Shown here in pieces: positions 44,907 to 56,467 of a stretch of 64,000 nt of DNA. Position 1 is the first letter of the stretch; the number at the start of each line of letters is the position of its first letter. The position numbers were made by a program, and so were the translations under genes. Under the pieces are notes generated by a model that had not been told where the DNA came from, searched no databases, and worked only from the letters and a program-made list of their open reading frames with translations. This stretch comes from Euptelea pleiosperma (lineage: Eukaryota > Streptophyta > Magnoliopsida > Ranunculales > Eupteleaceae): NCBI GenBank assembly GCA_035048495.1, contig CM068540.1:12074829-12138828 (forward strand). The letters run 5' to 3'.

Positions 44907-46862
44907 CAACCCCCAACTAGCATATTGACAATCCTTGGCAATTATTGCGAAATAAGTGAGCTAAAAAGGGCTTGGCAGAACATGCTAGAAAACTTATTTG
45001 CATTACTCAGAAAAATTCCGTTTTGTCCGATTATTTCAAGGATGTAAGAAATCATTCACAAATTAGAACTAATCAGCAAAATACAACACTTCTACAAATG
45101 GACCTTCAAACAAAAGATTACTCAGACTCAGTGTGTGTGTGTGTTCAACATCATCCTTATCTGGTAGTAGAGATATTTGGATCTCCTTAAAGAATCTATG
45201 CCTCGACCTCAATCCTCACTTGTATACCACTCAGAAGTGAATCACTCAGAAATGGTTTTATACTTTTCTCTCAAACTATATGTGTGGAGATGAATATAAA
45301 AACTGGCAAACGTCTCACATATATAGTTCTTGAATGGAGGATATAAGAAGATTTAAGATCTCATGATTGGAATGTCATATCACTTAAGAACGTCGGATCA
45401 AACTCTATAATTTCTCTTTTCTCCATTCTCCACACTTGATGATGGTACAAATCTAGAATCAAATAGGACTTATATAGGTTATATTAAGGCTTAGGATAGG
45501 TTCAGAAAAGAAGGATATTCTGGTATTCAAAAATTCTGAGAGGGTATCTCACTATTCTTTGCAATTTTTTCCAAGGGTAATATTTCCTTGATTTTTCTTC
45601 TTTCCTTTCTCCAATTTTTGTCTTTTTGGATATTCTTCAACCTTTTTCAAATTCTTTTTTCTTTCGTTCTTTTTTTCTGATCATGTTTCTTTTCAGCACA
45701 AACCATTTGTTTTCTTTTCTTTTCTTAGTGTAATCATACCAAATACTCTTTGATCCCTCTCAGAAGTAGGTTATCGTATTGAACTCTTTTTGGGATTGGG
45801 TTTTTGGTTGATGGGTTTAACAAGAAAAGGTTTTCATCAAAAGGCTCAAAAATAGTTTCTAATGGTATAGATGTTTAGGGAAGCTAAAAAGTCTGATTGG
45901 TTAGAAAGATGGCCTATATCATTTTCTAGGGTTTGTACTTTCATCTTCGATGTCTCAAATGGATATAGAGAAGATTCTTTCTGTAATAATCCGAATTTGA
46001 TGTCGTTCTGAGTTCCATGACCAAAGCAAGGGTTAATGAGATCACTCAATGGAAATATTTGGGAAGTAGAAGAATTGTGAGTCATCTTGTGACTCAGAAT
46101 AATTTTATTACCCTCAGAAATAATGAAAAGATCAAAAGCTCACTGGGTTAGGTCTCCACAATTGTTCTTCTTGGATCTCTGGATAATCTAAACTTCGGAT
46201 AATTCTGACGTTGATATGTGAACATTTTTGCTGAATCTGAGTTTTCAAAGATTTTTCAATCCACTGTAGTAATGTTTGCTTTCAAACTGAATAAAGAGCT
46301 AATAAGTGATTTTTCAAAACAGACATCCTTTTCAATAAATAGACTTTCCGAAAATTTTGTACTCATCATTGTAAAGGATTTGAAAAGCATTTCGAAAGTA
46401 CTTAGAAAACTTTGTAAAACACAGGTTATCACCCCAAAATACATCTTTTTCTCATTTTTCTCAAATTTTTTTTTTTTTTTTTCAAATTTTTTTTTTCTTT
46501 TTTTTTTTTTTTTTATGAAGACATGAGTTTTGATAAATCCCCACCCCCAACTGAAATACAGCACCGTCCTCGGTGCTCAGACCGGGACAAAAATGTATGT
46601 AAACTCTGAATGTGATGCATGTTAGAGGAAGAGTTATACCAGTATGGCTGATATTTGGTGATACCTGATGGTAGTGAGAGGAATTGTACCTGTATAGCCA
46701 TAATAATATATGAAATATAAGAATTATGCATGTGACTCAATGACTTCTAGGAATACCGGAATTGCCTTTCCGAAAGCGCTAAGTTTTATGTCTTCAGCCA
46801 GACACAACGGGGGTGAAATTCACCCCCAACTAAGTTGGAGCTCAGAGAGACTGACAGAAACA
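44907..46862 (-). other. 3' untranslated region of the Athila element with three polypurine tracts
   Basis: Between the polymerase stop and the 3' LTR. On the minus strand the tract AGTTGGGGGTG or AGTTGGGGGTTG occurs at about 46821-46831, 46543-46553 and directly before the LTR at 44907-44918. The last one is the position of the plus-strand primer. A T-tract and A-tract lie near 46465-46514. No env-like frame could be supported: short frames here have no recognised motif. Confidence 0.6.
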
Positions 46863-49800
46863 TCAGTCTTTATATATTGGATCAATAAGATCTATCTCGA
46901 AGGTTTGAATAGATGACACGTCTAATTCTTGAAAAGGTTTGAGACGCTGTCCATTGACCTGGAAGGTTGAATTATCCTTCGGATTCTCAACAGTTATAGC
47001 CCCATAGGGCTTGACATCAGTAACAACAAATGGGCCTGACCATCGGGATTTTAATTTTTCAGGGAAGATGTGAAGTCTAGAATTATAAAGTAAGACCTTC
47101 TGTCCCTGGTGGAAATCCTTCCTAAGAATGCTCTTGTCATGTATCCATTTCATTTTATCTTTATACTTTTTTGACAAGGCATATGAATCATTTCTCAGTT
47201 CATCCAATTCATTGAGTTGTAAATTCCTTTCCTCTCCTGCTGCGTCTAAGTTGAAATTAAGTTTTTTGATCGCCCATAGGGCGCGATGCTCAATCTCAAC
47301 AGGGAGATGACAAGGTTTACCATAAACCAACCGGTATGGAGACATATTCAAGGGAGTTTTATAAGCTGTTCGGTAAGCCCATAGAGCATCTGAGAGGCGT
47401 GTAGACCAGTCTTTACGAGTTGTATTGACTGTCTTCTCCAGTATCTGCTTGATTTGCCGATTGGAGACCTCGACCTGACCGTTGGTCTGCGGATGGTAAG
47501 CAAGGGCAACCTTATGAGTTACACCGTACTTTTTCATTAACTTTTCAAAAACTCTATTGCAGAAATGGCTACCCCCATCACTTATAATGGCTTTGGGGGC
47601 TCCAAATCTTGTGAAAATGTACTCTCTCAAAAATCTCACCACAACTTGATGGTCATTGGTTCTTGTAGGAATTGCCTCAATCCACTTAGAGACATAGTCC
47701 ACAGCTAGGAGGATGAATTGGAAACCATTGGATATAGGAAAGGGCCCCATGAAATCAATACCCCACATATCGAATATCTCATCGACTTGAATAGGGTTCA
47801 AGGGCATCATATTTCTCTGAGAAATTTTGCCAAGGTTTTGACAATTAGGGCAGGCCTTGCAGTAGATATGTGTTTCTCTAAACAGTGATGGCCAGTAGAA
47901 TCCACATTGTAGGATTTTCTCAGCCGTCTTTTTGGAACTAAAGTGACCACCACATGGTTGGTCATGACAAGAGGACAAGATATTCAACTGCTGAGATTCA
48001 GGGACACATAGACGAATAATTTGGTCAGGACAGTATTTATATAAATAAGGCTCGTCCCAAGAGTAATACTTAACTCTTGCCAGGAATTGTTTTTTGTCCT
48101 GTTTTGACCAATGAGATGGTATTTCCTCCGTCACTAGGTAATTGACAATGTCAGCATACCATGGGGTGACGGAGATAGCGAACAATTGTTCGTCAGGAAA
48201 AGTCTCGAGAATGGGCTGAGATTCAAAATTAGACTCTAAAGTCAGCCTTAACAAGTGATCAGCCACAACATTCTCAGTTCCTTTCTTGTCCCTGATCTCT
48301 AGATCGAATTCCTGTAATAGAAGGATCCATCTTATCAATCTCGGCTTCGTCTCCTTTTTGGACATTAGATATCTCAGAGCCGCATGATCCGTATAAACTA
48401 TGACTTTAGTGGCCAATAAGTATGGTCTGAATTTATCCAGAGCAAAAACAACGGCCAGAAGCTCTTTTTCAGTAGTGGAGTAGTTTAACTGAGCCGAGTT
48501 TAAAGTCTTACTCGCATAGTATATCACATGTGGCATTTTGTTGACTCTTTGGCCCAAAACTGCTCCAAGAGCATAGTCGGATGCGTCACACATCACTTCA
48601 AAAGGTATGGTCCAATCAGGAGGGCGGATGATGGGCGCAGAAGTAAGTTTAGATTTAAGACGCTCGAATGCCTTTGCACAGTCAGCATTGAAGTCAAAAG
48701 GGCTATCCTTAGCCAGAAGACTACATAGGGGTCGAGCTATCTGGGAGAAATCCTTAATGAATCTCCTGTAGAATCCTCCATGTCCAAGAAAAGATCGAAT
48801 ATCACGCACAGATTTAGGAATTGGTAGGGTCGAGATAATATCAATCTTAGCTTTGTCGACCTCAATACCCTTGTCAGAAATGACATGTCCTAGCACGATT
48901 CCTTTCTTTACCATGAAGTGGCATTTTTCCCAATTTAGGACAAGTCGCTTATCCTGATATCTTGCGAGTACCAGACTTAGATGTTGGAGACAGTCATCGA
49001 AAGAGGATCCAAAGACGGAGAAGTCATCCATGAAAACTTCTAAGAACCGTTCGACCATGTCCAAAAATATACTCATCATACACCTTTGAAAAGTCGCAGG
49101 TGCATTGCAGAGGCCAAACGGCATGCGACTGTAGGCAAAAGTGCCAAATGGACAGGTGAACGTGGTCTTCTCATGGTCCTCGGGTGCAATGGGAATCTGA
49201 TTATATCCCGAGTAACCATCTAGGAAACAATAGTAGGAATGACCTGCTAGACGTTCCAACATCTGATCAATGAATGGTAGAGGGAAATGGTCCTTCCGGG
49301 TGTTGGTATTGAGCCGTCTGTAGTCAATACAGACTTTCCATCCTTTCTTTAAGCGCTGGGTCACCATTTCGCCTTGATCATTTTCTACAACAGTGAATCC
49401 CGCCTTCTTAGGTACGACATGGATTGGACTCACCCATTTGCTATCAGAGATGGGGTAAATGATACCCGCATCTAGCAATTTTAGAATTTCATCCCGTACT
49501 ACTTCTTTTAGGACCGGATTTAACCTCCTCTGGTGCTCTCTAGACGTCTTAGAGTCGTCTTCAAGATAAATGTGATGTTGACACACAGAAGGGTCTATCC
49601 CATGAATGTCATCAATGGTCCATCCTATGGCTGATTTGTGCTTCTTTAACAACATAATAAGTCTCTCTTTTTGGGACGCAGATAGGGTAGAAGAAATGAT
49701 GATAGGATAAGTCTCTTCAGGACCAAGATAAGCATAAGATAGTTCAGAGGGTAGAGGCTTAAGCTCAAGTTTCTGATCAGTGGAGACAGGGGAGAAAAAT

Positions 49801-49898
49801 GCATTTTTCCCCTTGAAATACCCATCAAGGAAAGATGTATTTTCCTTTCTTCGGAAATCGAGCTCTACGCTCTCAGCCACGATCAATAATCTGAGGCA
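46863..49898 (-). CDS. Athila-type polymerase: reverse transcriptase, RNase H, integrase
   Basis: Open frame from just after a stop at 49901-49899. The usable frame of 1007 codons begins with a TTG at 49886, so no true start is present and the 5' part (protease, gag) is missing. Residue numbers count from that codon. Reverse transcriptase ~125-330: [12 protein letters not shown] at 150, catalytic Asp223 in [10 protein letters not shown], and Asp287-Asp288 in FMDDFSVFG. RNase H ~430-545: Asp434, the TEKE glutamate near 473, Asp500, Asp543. Integrase: HHCC finger His641, His648, Cys679, Cys682, and DD35E catalytic Asp711, Asp770, Glu806. The [20 protein letters not shown] wording is characteristic of the Athila lineage of plant Ty3/gypsy elements. 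All catalytic residues are intact and there are no internal stops. The enzyme would copy element RNA into DNA and insert it, but this element lacks its own gag. Confidence 0.95.
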   Translation of the reverse strand, partial: CLRLLIVAESVELDFRRKENTSFLDGYFKGKNAFFSPVSTDQKLELKPLPSELSYAYLGPEETYPIIISSTLSASQKERLIMLLKKHKSAIGWTIDDIHGIDPSVCQHHIYLEDDSKTSREHQRRLNPVLKEVVRDEILKLLDAGIIYPISDSKWVSPIHVVPKKAGFTVVENDQGEMVTQRLKKGWKVCIDYRRLNTNTRKDHFPLPFIDQMLERLAGHSYYCFLDGYSGYNQIPIAPEDHEKTTFTCPFGTFAYSRMPFGLCNAPATFQRCMMSIFLDMVERFLEVFMDDFSVFGSSFDDCLQHLSLVLARYQDKRLVLNWEKCHFMVKKGIVLGHVISDKGIEVDKAKIDIISTLPIPKSVRDIRSFLGHGGFYRRFIKDFSQIARPLCSLLAKDSPFDFNADCAKAFERLKSKLTSAPIIRPPDWTIPFEVMCDASDYALGAVLGQRVNKMPHVIYYASKTLNSAQLNYSTTEKELLAVVFALDKFRPYLLATKVIVYTDHAALRYLMSKKETKPRLIRWILLLQEFDLEIRDKKGTENVVADHLLRLTLESNFESQPILETFPDEQLFAISVTPWYADIVNYLVTEEIPSHWSKQDKKQFLARVKYYSWDEPYLYKYCPDQIIRLCVPESQQLNILSSCHDQPCGGHFSSKKTAEKILQCGFYWPSLFRETHIYCKACPNCQNLGKISQRNMMPLNPIQVDEIFDMWGIDFMGPFPISNGFQFILLAVDYVSKWIEAIPTRTNDHQVVVRFLREYIFTRFGAPKAIISDGGSHFCNRVFEKLMKKYGVTHKVALAYHPQTNGQVEVSNRQIKQILEKTVNTTRKDWSTRLSDALWAYRTAYKTPLNMSPYRLVYGKPCHLPVEIEHRALWAIKKLNFNLDAAGEERNLQLNELDELRNDSYALSKKYKDKMKWIHDKSILRKDFHQGQKVLLYNSRLHIFPEKLKSRWSGPFVVTDVKPYGAITVENPKDNSTFQVNGQRLKPFQELDVSSIQTFEIDLIDPIYKD

Positions 49899-49940
49899 TT
49901 ACTCTACAATTAAACCTGCCTTAGGGACTGATATTTTACA

Positions 49941-50708
49941 CTGGAGATCGGGTGGTTGATAGGATGGATGATCGACTGATCAGTAGCATGATCGGATGGT
50001 CGGATGCATAGAATTGATAGATCACATGGCGATCTATAGAGATTCAACGGCCCGATGGAAGATCCAACGGTCAAAGCTAAGGGAGATGAGACAGAGCCAA
50101 TGAGCAGGAGTTCTGGGGTTAAGTCAATAGATTCGAGGACCGAGAAATGAAGAGAGAGAAAATAAGGAGAGATGAGAGAGAAAATATCAGAAAAAGTATT
50201 GGCAGAGGGTCATGAACCCTGGTTTTCCATTGTTCTTCACTTGAGCTTTGCCAGTAGAGCAGGCCATCATTTGATGTGGCTTTAAATGCTTTGGTCCTTC
50301 TCTTGGTTATCAGCTCTCCCGCTCTCGTGGTTCCTTGGGCCAGCTCTTCGATCCTCTTTTTCAACCCGTATTTGGCCCATATCTTCTAGTCATAGCCTGT
50401 TGGCTCTTTAAGCTTTGATAATGGGCTTTCATGATCGATCTAGGCCCGCAAGTCTCGAGAATCATCCCATCGGGGTTTCCTGCGACAGAAGAAGCGCGTA
50501 ATGAGACTTTATCAGAACGGCTTAATATTTAGACTTCCAAAAATGTGTTTAATGCATGCAAATATACCATTTCGTCCAGAAAAGTGTGTTCTACGCAACA
50601 GAAGAGACTCTTACGTAGAAAAGTAGGTAAATAGAGTATTTTACGTAGGAGAATGCAATAACGCTAAAAGGATAATTGCTTAAAATAAGCACTTTTGAGC
50701 GAATATCA
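49941..50708 (-). mobile_element. Truncated Athila-type LTR, subfamily I, fused to the polymerase region
   Basis: On the minus strand it starts TGATATTCGCTCAAAAGTGC at 50708 and matches the first ~770 bp of the subfamily I LTRs at 19444 and 39681. It then passes at about 49941 into the degenerate sequence upstream of the polymerase. It sits inside the 5' LTR of the larger element: the neighbouring CAAAT (50709-50713) is continuous with the intact LTR copy near 41792. The left partner and the remainder are deleted. Confidence 0.8.
50200..50269 (-). other. tRNA-like 70-nt segment in truncated LTR
   Basis: On the minus strand it runs from TGATGG to CTGCCA. There is a short D-arm-like stem in GCTCTACTGGCAAAGC and a T-arm-like AGGG-TTCATGA-CCCT. 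Confidence 0.4.
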
Positions 50709-53700
50709 CAAATCAAATGACAAAATTTTGAAATAAATTTAACAAACTTTATTAATCACGAATCAAAAATAATTTGCATTAAACACTGAAATCAAATTTA
50801 TTCTAGAAAGCAACAATTAAAGAGAGAAAAAAGTAGAGAGAGAAAATAAATAGGTAGAGAGAGAAAGTGAGATTTAGAGAGAGAAATCTAGAGAAAGAAA
50901 AGAAGGAAAAGAATTAAAGAGAGGAGAATGTTTACCTTGACACTTACCACGAGATGGATGGGCTCAAGGAGATAAACATGGTGGTAAAAGGAGAACCCAC
51001 CTGGTGTTGCACTCTACTTATCATGTTGGGACCCTTGGAGGAGACGCAAACAAGTGGAGTAGAAAAGGTGAGAATGCACTGGTGTGCACTTCTAGATGTG
51101 AAAAGCAGGTTGCTGGTTCTCTATGGAGGAGCATCTACCAACATCAAAGAAAGGAGTATGATAGACCAGCACGTGGAGGCTGCAACTCAATGTTGGAGGC
51201 TTAACAGTCTGGTGTCTAGAGGAAAGGATCCTCTATGGATTGGCGTACTAGCAGCAATATGTGAGCCTTCATCAGAGTTGAGCTTGGAAATCAGTTGAAC
51301 CAGCAACGATAGGAGAGTTGCAGTCCGGCTGGAGTGAAATGAGGATGTGCAAGGGAGATGGCAGCACGGGTTGCAAACATGCACGCCTTTTGGTGTGACT
51401 AGGAGAGCTGTGGAGGAGGAATGGCCAGTGGAATCTGCTGGAAACGTGGTCAACAAAACACGGTTGTGTGCTGTGGGGAAGATGGTGGTGTTGGAAAAAG
51501 ACACAACGTCCAAGAGAGGACTGTGTAGAGGTCAGTTGCTGGTCCAAGTGAAGAAGGAGAGGCAGCTAGGAAAGAGGAGAGTAGCAGCAAGTGAGAAAAC
51601 GGTCACGCTTGGAGTTGCTGTGCGTGAAAGGAAGGATCACGGGCAGCAATGGTGGTGTGTGCTGGGGTAGGAGAAAGGTTGACTGGAAGAGCACCGGTTT
51701 TGGGTTGCTTGGTGGTGCAGACGTGCACACCAACAACAGTGAGAGAACGATGTTGATGTCGTGCAAAGGTCAAACGACCTCCACGTTGTGTGGCTGTAGA
51801 AAAGACGATTCCAGGGCTCCTTCCACGTTGCAGGTACAGGCTGTTGGTTGTGATGAAGATGGAGATGCACCAGCGTAAAAGGAAGTTGTCGGGTTGTTGA
51901 AAGGAGGATCAGCACCGTCGATGAACCGGCAAGGAGTTGCAGGTTTCCGTTGAGGAACTCTTAGGATGTAGGAGATCCCGAAAGGAGAAGGTGAAACCGT
52001 TAGGTATCTCCTCTCCTCTTTGTCTTGCAGGCGGTGAAGCTAATGGTGGTTGCTTGTATGCCCGGAAGATCGCCGGAGTTGCAGGTTTGCAACTACGGGA
52101 ATAAGTAAAAAGGAAGAAGAAAAAGAAGAATAAGGAAGGAAAGAAAAGATGGAAGGGAAGGCAGCAATCTCACAAACTTTGTGGTTGCTGTGGTGGAGCA
52201 AAACGACGATGAAAGTGCTGGTTTCCGGCGAGCTTCTCGCCGGAATCAATGGAGAAGAAGAGGGCTGTGCTTGGTGATCAAGAAGAAGAATGAAAGAAGA
52301 AGAAGAAGAAGAAGAAGAAGAAGAAGAAGAAGAAGGTGATCAAGAGGAGAAGGTCCACTATTGAAGAACGACTGTGGTGATGCCGGAAGGAAGATTGCTC
52401 TCTGTTGTGATGGTGGAGATCTCGGTTGCTTAAGAGGAGATATATGATACGTGGTTAAGAGAAGAAAGGGTGAGAGAAAAGTGAAGGGGGAGGGAACCAA
52501 AGAAACCCAAGGTTTCTCTCTCTTTTATAGGAGTAGTTTGTTGTGGGAGAGAGAAACGTGGGAATGAAGTTGGGGATTGATGAGAAGTGGTCAAAGTTGA
52601 CCACTTCTCCCATTGGCTTGAATGTGGGCTTGTGAGAGCCCATGGGTTTATGTTGGCCACTTGCTTTGATTGGGTCATTACAAGGATAATTGGCCCGTGG
52701 GCCTTGTGACCATGTGTCAATGGGTATGGGCATGGGCTCAAGGATAAGCGGGCTAATGGGCCGGATAGATATGGGCCTCTTGCGAGGCCATGGGTTAGGG
52801 TGCGTTTGGCCGCTAGAGGAGAAAAAATGGTAAATGAGCCCAAAACACCATGGGCTCTAGGACGGGTTACAAGGCCGTGGGCTTCCAATTTGCTTGTGGG
52901 TCACTTGGCCATGGGGGCTGTTAGATGATGAAACTATGATAATTGGATGAGATGAGGTGGCAGTTTGACTCGGTCCACAATTGGCGGACCGTAGGATCTG
53001 GAAAGATTCAACGGTCAGATGAATGATCTAACGGTCGAATTGAAGATCTAACGGTAGAAGAACTATGAGAGATGGAATAAAGCTAAAGGAGAGAAGATCT
53101 GAGGTTAGATGATGGAGATCAGAGGGTTAGGACGATCGATCTAAGGATCGGATGGTGAGATATAGGCAATTCGATCATGGAGAGGGGGATCGGATGGTAG
53201 ATCTGGGGATCTAATGGTAGGATGAGATGATCTACAGGTTAGATATTAGAGTCTAGAGAGATGGAGAGAGAATTAGGAGAGAGGAGAGAGAAAATAATAC
53301 AAAATAATGGCAAAAGAGCTGGCGGAGGGTCATGAACCCTGATCTTCAATGTAATCTTCCGTCGGCTTTACCAATTACGTAAGCCGTCATTTTATGTCAG
53401 TTGGTGCGGCTTTGAATCACTTTAGCTCGTCTCTTGGTTCATCAGCTTTTCCTCTCTCTTGGTTCTTTATCTGGCTCTACGATCCTTTGACTTGACCCAT
53501 ACTTGGCCGGTCTCTTCTTGTCATAGCTTGTTGACTCCTTAAGCTTTGATATTAGGCTTCTATGGTTGATCGTGGGCCCGCAAGTCTCTAAAATCGCCCG
53601 ACTGGGTTTCCTGCGAGAGAAAAGCACGTAATGAGACTTAATCAAAATGGCTTCATATCTAAACTATCCGAAATGCGTATATTTCATGCAAATAGTCGAT

Positions 53701-53839
53701 TTTCGTTTAAAGATTGCGCTCTACGCATTGGAAGAAACTCTTACGTGAAAAAGTCGACGAAAAGATAAGTTTTGCGTAGGAGAATGCGACATCGCTATAA
53801 GGATAATGGCTTAAAATAAGCACTTTTGAGCGAATATTA
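50709..53839 (-). mobile_element. 5' LTR of the Athila element, subfamily II (3131 bp, 3' end lost)
   Basis: Near-identical to 41792-44906. The last ~274 bp (present at 41518-41791) are replaced by the foreign LTR piece at 50708. The LTR start has mutated from TG to TA (CGAATATTA on the plus strand). The GAA tract near 52290 is about 15 bp longer than in the other copy. It includes a hairpin at 52073-52098. Confidence 0.88.
53320..53389 (-). other. tRNA-like 70-nt segment in 5' LTR
   Basis: Same sequence as the copy at 44388-44457, with the same pairing. Confidence 0.4.
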
Positions 53840-53844
53840 GCATG

Positions 53845-54681
53845 CACCAACAATCAACCGCCTTCTTCACCATTGTTCGGTCTATACACTCAAGTCGTTC
53901 CTCTTGCTCTAAAAGGGTGCACACAGCAACCCGGACCACCATCCTCTTGCCGGATTACCTCACGGCAACCTGCCAATCACCTAAAACCGGCTTGCAAACG
54001 TGCTCCTCCACAACCAGTCACCACCTTCACGACTTGGCCGCGACCCATGATTTCGCCATCTCAATGCACATCAGAAAGCACTCCAATTAGGTCGGGCTCC
54101 CATTTCTCCTCCATGAAAGCGATCCATCTCCTCAAATGAGTTTGGGAATCCACTCTCTCTAGCAACATTCCCCAGGCTGATCGCCTTTTTGCACCGCCGA
54201 CTCCGTTCGGTGAATGCAAGAGGGTGAGTTTTTCTCTCACCTCTACCTTGTCGGCCGGTAAACGACCGAGGTGTGAAAAATCTCTCTCTACCTTCTTCCT
54301 CTCTCTCTAAAATCTCTTTTTACATGCTTTCTTACATGCTTTCTAGAATAGATTTACCGCTTTATTTATTTCTGTCATTTATTTCATGTAAGCAACAGTT
54401 TAATTAATGCAATTTGAGTTTGATGATTTTAGTCTTCTCTGGATCTCTTGGATGTGTTTTTAATCTCGACTCGCCATTCTCATCTTTCCACGTTTCTCTT
54501 GTATATTATCTGTCATTTTATGTTCTTATTTGCGCTAATCCAACTAATCCCGAGTGCGGATCAACATCCGACACGAATCCCTATACAAATCTGTCAATTT
54601 TGCAGGATAATCGGATAAAAATTACAAATGTGTTGAAGTTAGGGTTTCCGTAACCAACGACGCGGAAAAATCCTACTTTCA
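53845..54681 (+). mobile_element. Solo Athila-type LTR, subfamily I, right part
   Basis: Continues the LTR broken at 41517, after the duplicated GCATG. It ends AAATCCTACTTTCA at 54681 and is followed by the duplication CCATA (54682-54686). The conserved 3' end TTAGGGTTTCCGTAACC and GACGCGGAAAAA is present. Confidence 0.85.
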
Positions 54682-54805
54682 CCATAGACGGTCTTTGGAT
54701 GGACATCCCAACATTTTTTAAATGACTATAATAACCATGGGTGAGGCGCAAATATTTTAAAAACATTGGGTGCGATGCAAATTGCATCAATAAAGTAAGG
54801 GGGAC
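54682..54805. mobile_element. Palindromic MITE, copy 2, right half
   Basis: Resumes the MITE split at 39680, with CCATAGACGGTCTTTGGATG and then the right arm ending in AATAAAGTAAGGGGGACA. Confidence 0.8.
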
Positions 54806-55221
54806 ACAAAGGATCCTTTTTTTTTAGAAGTTTTTTTTTTTTTTTTTTAAGGATTGGGAGCTCAGACCTTTCTTCATTTACTTTTGGCCCAACAGTCGGT
54901 GGACCTACGACCAAAAAGTAATCTGATTGTTACTTTTTAAGCATTGGATTAGAGTCGTTTTCCTGGGTTGATTTTATCCGTAGAAGTTGAACATTATTTG
55001 GGGTACAATGAAATCACTAAGTAGGCTAATATTTGGTATGTAACTCCACCTAGCGATGGGCCCAACATCTGTACGATTAGTGACGTCTAAAAATGTGCCA
55101 CGCAGCTCATATTGTGGTCCCTCGTCATCATTGATGAGGGACATTAGCGTGCTTAACAACCTGTGAAGGTGAGTTCCTTTTATAGTTCACAATCCTTAAA
55201 AAAAAACATGAAAAAAAAGAA
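54806..55221. repeat. Left arm of a large inverted repeat
   Basis: This segment recurs inverted at 55846-56226. It contains GTAACTCCACC, GGGCCCAACATCTGTACG, GTGCCACG and CATATTGTGG. These are pieces of a further palindromic MITE family also seen near 32760 and 61900. It ends with a GAGTTCCTTTTATAGTTCAC segment. Confidence 0.7.
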
Positions 55222-55456
55222 TTTTTGCTTGTCCCCCTTAATTAATGCAATTTGCATCACACCCAATGTTTTTAAAATATTTGCGTCTCGCCTAAGGTCA
55301 TTATAGTCATTTAAAAAAATATTTTGATGTCCTTCCGGAGATCGTCTATGGTCAACGACGTTGACCATGGTCAAAGGGTTAGACGCAAATATTTTAAAAA
55401 CATTGGGTGAGATGCAAATTGCATCAATAAAGTAAGGGGGTAAAGCAAAAAGAGTC
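55222..55456. mobile_element. Palindromic MITE, copy 3
   Basis: Complete copy with both arms: GCTTGTCCCCCTTA on the left and TAAGGGGGTAAAGCA on the right. It lies between the arms of the large inverted repeat. Confidence 0.8.
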
Positions 55457-55462
55457 CATCTA

Positions 55463-55833
55463 GAGCTACACCCATTTCTTACATCCACTTCTTACACCCG
55501 AGGTTGGGGCCCACATGGAGATCATGTTAGACAATCCAACCGCACATTGAGTTTTTCATACTATGGTTATCTTCCTCACAAAAAATCAAGACATTTTAAC
55601 ATTCCTAACTTCATAAAAATATAACTTTAATTTAAGCGATCCAGACCATCCAATTTAACCATTATTTTCGATCAATATTTTATATGGTTATCGATTTTGA
55701 AGTAAACCAATTTTTGGCAACCATGATCATTATGGCAAGGACAACTTAATGTATGGTTGGATTGCCCAACATGATCTTCATGTGGGCCCCAATCTCGGGG
55801 GTAAGAAGTGGATGTAAGAAATGGGTGTAGCTC
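55463..55833. mobile_element. TA-flanked MITE with ~90-bp inverted repeats (371 bp)
   Basis: The ends GAGCTACACCCATTTCTTAC are inverted repeats that extend for about 90 bp with few mismatches. TA dinucleotides flank both sides (55461-55462, 55834-55835), as in mariner/Stowaway-type insertions. No coding capacity. Confidence 0.75.
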
Positions 55834-55845
55834 TATACGGACTCA

Positions 55846-56226
55846 AGCAAAAAAGCCCTAAAAGGAACTCACCTTCACAGGTTATTAAGCACGCTAATGC
55901 CCATCATCAATGACGAGGGGCCACAATATGAGCCACGTGGCACACTCTTAGAGGTCACTAACCGTACGGATGTTGGGCCCATCACGAGGTGGAGCTACAT
56001 ACCAAATATCAACCTGACTAGTGATTTCAAACCATTGGATCTTTGTACCCCAAATAATGCTCAAATTCTACGGATAAAATCAACCCAGGAAAACAACTAA
56101 TCCAATGCTTAAAAATTAACAATCAAATTAATTTTTGGTCTGTAGGTCCACCTACGGTTTGGCCAAAAACAAATGAAGAAAGGTTTTGAGCTCACAATCC
56201 TCAAAAAAAAATTTCTAAAAATAAAA
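55846..56226. repeat. Right arm of the large inverted repeat
   Basis: Reverse complement of 54806-55221 with scattered changes, starting AAGCAAAAAAGCCCTAAAAG and including CACCTTCACAGG and CACGTGGCACACTC-type pieces. The 67-codon frame within has no recognisable product. Confidence 0.7.
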
Positions 56227-56467
56227 TTGACTTTTTGCTTGTCCCCCTTACTTTATTGATGCAATTTGCATTGCACCCAATGTTTTTAAAATATTTGCAT
56301 CTCACCCAAGGTCATTATAGTCATTTAAAAAATATTGGGATGTCCATCTGGAAACCGTATATGGTCAATGACGTTGACCGTGGTCAAAGGGTGAGACACA
56401 AATATTTTGAAAATATTGGGTGAGATGCAAATTGCATCAATAAAGTAAGGGGGTAAAGCAAAAGAGC
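56227..56467. mobile_element. Palindromic MITE, copy 4
   Basis: Complete copy with both arms. It adjoins the resumed Copia-type LTR. Confidence 0.8.

Larger units (their letters stand above)
41518..53839 (-). mobile_element. Athila-type retrotransposon, gag-less, with near-identical LTRs
   Basis: Bounded by the target-site duplication GCATG (41513-41517 and 53840-53844). Minus-strand order: 5' LTR 53839-50709, a piece of another LTR 50708-49941, polymerase frame 49898-46863, 3' region with polypurine tracts, 3' LTR 44906-41518. The primer site, gag and protease are missing. They were lost in a deletion joining the foreign LTR piece to the polymerase region. The LTR copies differ over 3.1 kb by about a dozen substitutions plus a GAA-repeat length change, so the insertion is young. 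It cannot make its own capsid and would depend on a complete relative. Confidence 0.85.

Noticed and set aside
46218..46564. 102-codon frames with a run of Phe or Lys
   Set aside because: Translation of poly(T)/poly(A) tracts in the element's 3' region.
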